64,000 bases of DNA from assembly GCF_023061285.1 (NCBI RefSeq), contig NZ_JAKGAM010000008.1:62001-126000 (forward strand), read 5' to 3'. The stretch comes from Chromohalobacter nigrandesensis (GTDB lineage Bacteria; Pseudomonadota; Gammaproteobacteria; Pseudomonadales; Halomonadaceae). The position numbers and the translations under genes are program-made. The notes beneath the pieces were generated by a model. It saw only the letters and a list, made by a program, of their open reading frames with translations. It searched no databases and was not told the DNA's origin. Shown piece by piece: positions 59,119 through 64,000 of the stretch. The first letter of the stretch is position 1. Each line of letters opens with the position of its first letter.

Positions 59119-59757
59119 TCATGCGATCTCGGTCTTGTCCTTGTACTCGCAGAGGTCCTCGATCACGCAACTTCCGCAGCGGGGCTTGCGCGCCACGCAA
59201 GTATAGCGCCCGTGTAGAATCAGCCAATGATGCGCGTCGTGCAGAAAGTCCTTGGGCACGTGGCGCATCAGCTTTTGTTCCACCTCCAGAACGTTCTTGC
59301 CCGGCGCGATCCGCGTGCGGTTGGCGACGCGAAAGATATGCGTGTCCACCGCCATGGTCGGCTGGCCGAAGGCGGTATTGAGGATCACGTTGGCGGTCTT
59401 GCGGCCGACCCCGGGCAGCGCTTCCAGCGCCTCTCGCGTATCGGGTACCTCGCCGCCGTGACGCTCGAGCAGCAGGTGGCAGGTTTTCATCAGGTTGTCG
59501 GCCTTGCTGTTGTAAAGGCCGATGGTCTTGATCTTGTCCTTGAGCCCGTCGAGTCCCAGGTCGAGGATGCCCTGCGGGGTGTTGGCGATGGGAAACAGGT
59601 GCGCGGTGGCCTTGTTAACGCCGACATCCGTGGCCTGGGCCGAGAGCAACACTGCCGTCAGTAGCTCGAACGACGTTTGCCAGTGCAGCTCCGTCGTCGG
59701 TGTCGGGTTGTTATCGCGTAGGCGCGAAAAGATCTCGTAGCGTTTTTGAGCGTTCAT
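59119..59757 (-). CDS. nth: Endonuclease III
   Basis: Nth is a DNA glycosylase/AP lyase for oxidised pyrimidines. The helix-hairpin-helix with the catalytic lysine (LPGVGRKTANVIL), the catalytic aspartate in VDTHIFRVANR, and the [4Fe-4S] motif C-x6-C-x2-C-x5-C (CVARKPRCGSCVIEDLC) are all intact. The 212 residues match E. coli. It starts 7 nt after the rnfB-like stop, so they are co-transcribed. Confidence 0.97.
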   Translation of the reverse strand: MNAQKRYEIFSRLRDNNPTPTTELHWQTSFELLTAVLLSAQATDVGVNKATAHLFPIANTPQGILDLGLDGLKDKIKTIGLYNSKADNLMKTCHLLLERHGGEVPDTREALEALPGVGRKTANVILNTAFGQPTMAVDTHIFRVANRTRIAPGKNVLEVEQKLMRHVPKDFLHDAHHWLILHGRYTCVARKPRCGSCVIEDLCEYKDKTEIA

Positions 59758-59764
59758 GGGCGAA

Positions 59765-60790
59765 TCAAGTCGATGAGGGAGAGTCGAGCGCGGCGCGTGC
59801 GGCGTCGAGCATGCGCTGGGCTTCGTCGACCTGGCCATACGCGGCCTCGAGGCTGGCGGCATCGCCATGGCGCTGGGCATGCGTGACTTGTTGGCGAGCC
59901 TTGCGCAGTGCCTGCTCGGCCGCCTTGACCGCCATGCGGCGATGGTGCGTGGCAGTGGTCTCGGCACGCGGTGCCTGTGCGTCGCCGAGTTGCCGGTCAA
60001 TATCCGTTAGACGCGCGGTCAGTGTCTCGGCGCGTTCATCGAGCGCTCGGCTTGCCTCGGCGTCCAGGTCGCCGCGCTGGCGTTGACGTTCCACGCGCTT
60101 GAGTCCGGCAACCAAGGTTGCCCGTGTCGCCTTGAGGGCCGTGGTATCCACGCTGGCGGTGTCGTCCTGTTGCGTCGATTGCGCAGGGGCCGTCTCACGC
60201 TTGGCTTTTGCCGCCACGGCCGCCTGGCGACGTTCGCGCTTGCGGCGTTTCTCCTCTGCCTGGCGGGCAAGGCGCTGCTGACGTGCCTCGTAGCGTTGGC
60301 GTCCCAGTGTGGCACGCTTGGTCAGGTAGGCGTCTTGCTGGGCCTGGGTACTTGCCGCGAGCCATTCGGGGTGCGGCAGAATGTCGATACAGTCCACGGG
60401 GCAGGGCGCGACACACAGCTCGCAGCCGGTACATTCGGACTCGATCACCGTATGCATCTGCTTGGCAGCGCCGAGGATGGCGTCTACCGGGCACGCCTGG
60501 ATGCACTTGGTGCAGCCGATGCACTCTGCCTCGCGAATGTACGCCACTTTCGGCGATTGCGCCGGTTCCGCGAGGGGTTGACGCGACTGGCCGGTCAGTT
60601 CGGCGAGTCGCACCATGGCGGCCTCGCCGCCGGGCGGGCACTTGTTGATCGCTTCACCCGCCGCGATGCCTTCGGCATAGGGGCGGCAACCGGGATGCCC
60701 GCACTTGCCGCATTGCGTCTGCGGCAATTCGGCGTCGATACGCTCGATGCTGATCTCGGCTACCAGATGATTTCCGAATGAACGGGACAA
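59765..60790 (-). CDS. Soluble RnfB-like iron-sulfur protein
   Basis: Residues 10-80 form the RnfB-type four-cysteine Fe-S domain ([20 protein letters not shown]), and residues 85-145 two [4Fe-4S] ferredoxin motifs ([32 protein letters not shown]). The N-terminal membrane helix of E. coli RsxB is absent, and the frame upstream is closed by a stop. A charged, coiled C-terminal tail of about 170 residues follows, rich in Arg/Ala/Gln. The start appears to be TTG at 60790. No other rnf gene is nearby, so its partner is unknown; rnfB-nth pairing is known in gammaproteobacteria. Confidence 0.85.
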   Translation of the reverse strand: MSRSFGNHLVAEISIERIDAELPQTQCGKCGHPGCRPYAEGIAAGEAINKCPPGGEAAMVRLAELTGQSRQPLAEPAQSPKVAYIREAECIGCTKCIQACPVDAILGAAKQMHTVIESECTGCELCVAPCPVDCIDILPHPEWLAASTQAQQDAYLTKRATLGRQRYEARQQRLARQAEEKRRKRERRQAAVAAKAKRETAPAQSTQQDDTASVDTTALKATRATLVAGLKRVERQRQRGDLDAEASRALDERAETLTARLTDIDRQLGDAQAPRAETTATHHRRMAVKAAEQALRKARQQVTHAQRHGDAASLEAAYGQVDEAQRMLDAARAALDSPSST

Positions 60791-60956
60791 ACGATGACTC
60801 CGGGGTCGAAGAATCCGCCATTATAAACCTTCATGATCGCTACCCCAACGCGAATGCGCGACCGCCGCCGCGGACTCACATGATGTCAACCATGCCTTGT
60901 TGCCAATGTGAGTGAGGAAAGAATGTTTTAAATTCCCCTCCATTACGCTATAAATG

Positions 60957-60975
60957 ATAACAGTTATCGTTATCA
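60957..60975. promoter_or_regulatory. Fur box upstream of the FecI-type sigma gene
   Basis: GATAACAGTTATCGTTATC matches the 19-bp Fur consensus GATAATGATAATCATTATC at about 14 positions. It overlaps a candidate promoter whose -10 box is TATAAA (60950-60955). It lies 41 nt upstream of the sigma factor start, consistent with iron repression of the locus. Confidence 0.85.
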
Positions 60976-61016
60976 TTGAAGGTCTTGATATCTCTACAAG
61001 GCAGGAGGCCGGGGCA

Positions 61017-61526
61017 GTGGATGCGTGTGAATGGAAAACTGAACTCAAGGATATCTTCGCCAACCACCGACCGCGACTTTGCTCCCTGGCAGCGAGAATC
61101 CTGGGACCGGATCAGGCAGACGATGTCGTGCAGGATGCCTATCTCAAGATTTCACAGGCGCACTCCGCCTTCGCCATCAAGCAGCCGTTGGCCTATGCCT
61201 GCCGCGTGGTGCGCAACCTGGCGATCGACCGGCAGCGGCGCTGCCAGTTCGAGTCGACCCTGTTCAGGGCAGAGGAGCAGGGCGCGGCGGTGGCCGCGCC
61301 GACAGGCTCTCCCGAAGCGATCGAGATCGATCGCGAGGAATTGGTGCGGGTCGCGCAGGCGCTGGACGAATTACCCGAGCGCACGCGTCGGGCCTTCGAG
61401 CTGTATCGCATGGGCGGACACACCCAACGTGACGTGGCCGAACAGCTAGGGGTATCCACCACACTGGTCAATTTCATGATCCGCGATGCGCTCAGTCACT
61501 GCCGGGATTCGTTGCACGCCGGTTGA
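61017..61526 (+). CDS. FecI-type ECF sigma factor
   Basis: A 169-residue extracytoplasmic-function sigma factor. The region 2 segment (DDVVQDAYLKISQAHSAF, then the NLAIDRQRR block) and region 4 HTH (HTQRDVAEQLGVSTTLVNF) match FecI-type iron-starvation sigmas. The GTG at 61017 has a strong AGGAGG site 8 nt upstream; the frame continues upstream through the Fur box and is not coding there. It probably transcribes the siderophore genes that follow. Confidence 0.92.
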   Translation: MDACEWKTELKDIFANHRPRLCSLAARILGPDQADDVVQDAYLKISQAHSAFAIKQPLAYACRVVRNLAIDRQRRCQFESTLFRAEEQGAAVAAPTGSPEAIEIDREELVRVAQALDELPERTRRAFELYRMGGHTQRDVAEQLGVSTTLVNFMIRDALSHCRDSLHAG

Positions 61527-61609
61527 TCCCAGCCGTCTCATCCTCATTCGCCGTTTTGTTACACTGGTTTCAAGGCCGTTGACAGGGCCGGCTACCTTGG
61601 TGAGACGTA

Positions 61610-61816
61610 ATGACGATAATGAACGATAACGATGCCCTCTGGCATACGGCGCTCGGCTGGCTCATGCGACAGCATGACAGCGACCTGGATGAGGCGGAGC
61701 GCGAGGCCCTGCATGCCTGGTTGGCGGCCTCCGCCGAGAATCGAGCGGCGTATCGAGAAGCCGAGCGATTATGGACGCTGACGGGCCTGATCCCGCCCGC
61801 TGATGAGCGTCACTGA
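61610..61816 (+). CDS. Stand-alone FecR N-terminal (DUF4880) domain
   Basis: A 68-residue protein that corresponds only to the cytoplasmic N-terminal domain of FecR-type anti-sigma regulators: ALGWLMRQHDSDLDEAEREA, LHAWLAASAENRAAYREAER, LWTL. It has no membrane helix or periplasmic sensor, and ends shortly after the conserved LW. FecR N-domains contact FecI-type sigmas, so it may bind the neighbouring sigma directly, but without the signal from an outer-membrane receptor. An ATG 9 nt further in (61619) is a possible start. Confidence 0.78.
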   Translation: MTIMNDNDALWHTALGWLMRQHDSDLDEAEREALHAWLAASAENRAAYREAERLWTLTGLIPPADERH

Positions 61817-61893
61817 CACTTTCCTGCCTAATTCGCCCCCCTTTCCCGCCGATCTCTTTTGGCCGATCGCTAAATTCCGATCTTCCTCACTCG

Positions 61894-61906
61894 TCATTTG
61901 AAATGA
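61894..61906. repeat. Perfect 13-bp palindrome in the mbtH leader
   Basis: TCATTT-G-AAATGA lies 51 nt upstream of mbtH. It overlaps the weak Fur-like site and might be part of an operator. Confidence 0.55.
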
Positions 61907-61918
61907 GAAGCAATCACA
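61904..61918. promoter_or_regulatory. Weak Fur-like site upstream of mbtH
   Basis: TGAGAAGCAATCACA resembles the 7-1-7 Fur arrangement on the left half (5 of 7) but poorly on the right (4 of 7). It may be a real but degenerate Fur site or chance. Confidence 0.3.
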
Positions 61919-61957
61919 TCCGCTTCTTTGCGTTCATGCAATGACGAGGTGAGCATC

Positions 61958-62203
61958 ATGACAAGCTGTTTCGATCGCGAGGACGGGGTTTTCCGCGTCC
62001 TGGTCAATCACGAAGAGCAGTACTCCCTGTGGCCAGAGTGGAAGGCGATTCCCGAGGGCTGGGCGGATACCGGTGTACTCGGCGACAAGGCAACCTGTCT
62101 CGACTACGTGGAGAAGACCTGGACCGACATGCGCCCGCTCTCGCTACGCCAGTGGATGGACGAGCAGCAAGCCGTTGAGGCGGAGCAGGCGGATGCAGGT
62201 TAA
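61958..62203 (+). CDS. MbtH-like protein
   Basis: MbtH-like proteins bind adenylation domains of nonribosomal peptide synthetases and support their activity. The signature [20 protein letters not shown] is followed by [10 protein letters not shown] in this 81-residue protein. It is strong evidence that an NRPS lies downstream. Its 3' end overlaps the thioesterase start by 11 nt. Confidence 0.95.
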   Translation: MTSCFDREDGVFRVLVNHEEQYSLWPEWKAIPEGWADTGVLGDKATCLDYVEKTWTDMRPLSLRQWMDEQQAVEAEQADAG

Positions 62204-62933
62204 GCGGTTGAAACTGCTCTGCCTGCCCTGTGCCGGCGCCAGCGCCACCATGTATCTACGCTGGAAGCGCCGGTTGCCCGCGTGGATCGAGGTGCACCCC
62301 GTCGAACTACCCGGGCGTGGAGAGCGCCTGAGTGAACCGTTCACCGACGACTTCGAAGCCCAGGTCGTGCGACTGTGCGAAGAGCAGGCGACGCGGTTGC
62401 GCGGCGACTTTGCCCTGTTCGGCCACAGCATGGGGGCGCTACTGGCTTACGGTATGGCGGTTCGCTTGCGCGATGTGGGGCGCCCTCAACCGCAGATGCT
62501 ATTCGTTTCGGGAAGCGCGGCACCCTCCATACGTGACCCTGAGCGATTGGCGGGTCTGGACAATGACGAAGCCCTGATCGCGGATTTGCGCCGACAGGGA
62601 GGCACGCCTGAGGAAGTGTTCGAAAGCCCTGAGCTGTTGCGCCTCACTCTCGACGCGTTGGCAGCAGACTATCGGCTTTGCCGACGTTTCCGCTATCGCG
62701 GTGGGCCGCCGCTCGACTATCCGCTACAGGCCTTCGCGGGGCACGACGACGATATCGAGCGCGAGCGCCTGGAGGCGTGGCGACGCGAAACGGGCGGGGC
62801 GTTTTCGCTGGACTGGTTAGAGGGAGGGCACTTCTTCATCCGCCACCAAGAGGGGAAAGTGCTGGCGACTATCGAACGGGCGCTGGCCCGACGGCTAGAG
62901 GAGGAGCCTCATGCAGCGCCTGCGGCTAGCTGA
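62193..62933 (+). CDS. Type II thioesterase of an NRPS locus
   Basis: A 246-residue alpha/beta hydrolase that removes wrong acyl or aminoacyl groups from NRPS carrier domains. It has the nucleophile motif GHSMG (serine at about residue 79), the start [17 protein letters not shown], and GGHFFI as the catalytic histidine block, like GrsT/TycF. The ATG at 62193 overlaps mbtH. Confidence 0.93.
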   Translation: MQVKRLKLLCLPCAGASATMYLRWKRRLPAWIEVHPVELPGRGERLSEPFTDDFEAQVVRLCEEQATRLRGDFALFGHSMGALLAYGMAVRLRDVGRPQPQMLFVSGSAAPSIRDPERLAGLDNDEALIADLRRQGGTPEEVFESPELLRLTLDALAADYRLCRRFRYRGGPPLDYPLQAFAGHDDDIERERLEAWRRETGGAFSLDWLEGGHFFIRHQEGKVLATIERALARRLEEEPHAAPAAS

Positions 62934-63579
62934 AAAGGCGCCCACGGGGCTCGAGGTCTGGTGCTTGGCGCTCGACTTGAACGCCCCGGTAGTCGATGAG
63001 GACTATCGACTGCTGAACCGAGCCGAGTGGCAGCGCGCCCAGCAGTTTCGACATCACGCCGATGTGGTGCGCACCGTGGCGACACGCGCTGCCCTGCGGC
63101 GGCGGCTATCGGCACACACCGGCGTGGCGGCAGACAAACTGGTGTTCACCCATAACGCCTACGGCAAACCACGGCTGAAAAGCGTTGATGGGCCTGCCTT
63201 CAATGTCTCGCATTCCGGTGATGTCGCCCTGATCGCGCTAGCTTCCGGTGGTGCGGTGGGGGTCGATATCGAGCGTCGTCGACCCGAAGCCGAGCTTGTG
63301 TCACTGAACGACCTGGTTCTCTCGCCGAGCGAGCGACGCACTCTCGATAGCGGCGGCGCCGTGTTGCCCTTCATCGAGCGCTGGGTGATTAAAGAAGCCG
63401 TGCTCAAAGCCTTGGGGCTGGGGATTGCCGACCATCTGCAGGCACTCTCGATCACTCCCTCATTAGGGCCGCCAACTACTTACCATCTTGAGCACTCGCT
63501 TAGCGTTTCATCACCTTTGCGCGCATGGCCGCTGCCGGCGCCGAGTGGCTATGCCGCCGCCCTGGGATATGTCGATTGA
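62911..63579 (+). CDS. Sfp-type 4'-phosphopantetheinyl transferase
   Basis: A 222-residue enzyme that loads phosphopantetheine onto carrier proteins. The Sfp/EntD motifs are intact: FNVSHSGDVALIALA, VGVDIE and WVIKEAVLKALG. The start overlaps the thioesterase by 23 nt. As this locus encodes its own PPTase, it probably activates the siderophore NRPS. Confidence 0.93.
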   Translation: MQRLRLAEKAPTGLEVWCLALDLNAPVVDEDYRLLNRAEWQRAQQFRHHADVVRTVATRAALRRRLSAHTGVAADKLVFTHNAYGKPRLKSVDGPAFNVSHSGDVALIALASGGAVGVDIERRRPEAELVSLNDLVLSPSERRTLDSGGAVLPFIERWVIKEAVLKALGLGIADHLQALSITPSLGPPTTYHLEHSLSVSSPLRAWPLPAPSGYAAALGYVD

Positions 63580-63654
63580 GGCTATATCGGTCCGAGCCAT
63601 GTTCACACCGCCCCAGGCTAACGCGGACGCAACGACTTTTCAGGAGATTCAACG

Positions 63655-64000
63655 ATGAATAGCCATAATGCAACATCAACACAACACACTACCGCCGACT
63701 TCGAGCGACAAGGACCTGCCGATTCGGAGCTACCCATTGTGATGTCGCCCGCTTACCCAGGGCAGCCGCTGTTGGAAGCCTTTGGCGATTTACGTGCTGA
63801 TATTGAGTCCCTGGTGACCAGAGGCGGCGGGGTGCTGCTAAGAGGCTTCAATGTCCCTACCGTTGACGATTTTCAGCAGTTTGCCGCAGCCTTTGGTCAT
63901 CCACTATTGAGTTATGAGTTCGCCTCAACGCCACGCTCAGCGGTGTCATCGGGCATTTATACCTCCACCGAATACCCCGCCCACCAACATATTCCCCTCC
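63655..64000 (+). CDS. TauD/SyrP-like Fe(II)/2-oxoglutarate dioxygenase (partial)
   Basis: Only the first 115 residues are in the window. The N-terminal segment (IESLVTRGGGVLLRGFNVPT, FQQFAAAFGHPLLSYEFAST, TSTEYPAHQHIPL) resembles TauD/TfdA-type dioxygenases such as SyrP, several of which beta-hydroxylate aspartate or other residues in siderophores. The HxD metal motif would begin at or after the window edge, so the active site cannot be checked. A CAGGAG site supports the ATG at 63655. Confidence 0.88.
   Translation, partial: MNSHNATSTQHTTADFERQGPADSELPIVMSPAYPGQPLLEAFGDLRADIESLVTRGGGVLLRGFNVPTVDDFQQFAAAFGHPLLSYEFASTPRSAVSSGIYTSTEYPAHQHIPL

Overview
The window is a high-GC (low-to-mid 60s % by eye), gene-dense gammaproteobacterial chromosome segment. 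Gene content and order (secA-argJ-mutT, coaE-pilDCB/pilA, gyrA-serC-pheA-tyrA::aroA-cmk-rpsA, fxsA-groES-groEL, gacA-uvrC-pgsA-tRNA) resemble Pseudomonas and its relatives. Acidic proteins, a missing hisC2 and a chromosomal siderophore locus point to Halomonadaceae (Halomonas/Chromohalobacter type). This is inferred from gene content only; no search was run.

Region by region. 1-10.8 kb: protein export (secA), arginine biosynthesis (argJ), a Nudix/ThiE-like repair fusion, yacG-coaE, and the type IV pilus set pilD-pilC-pilB facing a divergent pilA. 10.8-23.7 kb: a small conserved protein, a PlsB/PlsC-like acyltransferase overlapping rdgC, then the aromatic/serine supraoperon gyrA, serC, pheA, a tyrA-aroA fusion, cmk and rpsA. 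23.7-31 kb: trmJ, groEL/groES behind fxsA with a likely heat-shock promoter, a decayed SDR pseudogene, a ComEA-like secreted protein, pyrF, and lapB/lapA/ihfB. The rpsA-ihfB-lapAB neighbourhood looks as if it was broken by an inversion. 31-46 kb: sdhE-ygfX, an FUSC-family membrane protein, topB, a large unrecognised membrane protein, a SEC-C/TPR protein, an AmpG-like permease, rfaH, an SlyD/FkpB-like PPIase, a GAF-GGDEF-EAL protein with a degenerate GGDEF site, and proS.

46-60.8 kb: a proS-linked lipoprotein, an FNR-type regulator that has lost two cluster cysteines, the gacA-uvrC-pgsA-tRNA(Gly, pseudo-tRNA, Cys, Leu) unit, tRNA-Ala, a zinc ribbon protein, argF, grxD, rnt, argG, an HlyU-family protein, a GST, a DUF1161 protein, a DUF3524 glycosyltransferase related to tRNA-queuosine mannosyltransferase, and nth with a soluble RnfB-like ferredoxin. 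60.9-64 kb: the start of an iron-regulated siderophore (NRPS) locus. It has a Fur box, a FecI-type sigma factor, a 68-residue stand-alone FecR N-terminal domain, an MbtH-like protein, a type II thioesterase, an Sfp-type phosphopantetheinyl transferase and a TauD/SyrP-like dioxygenase cut by the window end.

Most of the window is housekeeping. The least ordinary items are the siderophore regulatory head with its truncated FecR, the FNR paralogue without a full cluster site, the DUF3524 glycosyltransferase, the unrecognised 639-residue membrane protein, the pseudo-tRNA, the SDR pseudogene and several strong unexplained inverted or direct repeats in leaders. No IS element, prophage or CRISPR array is visible.
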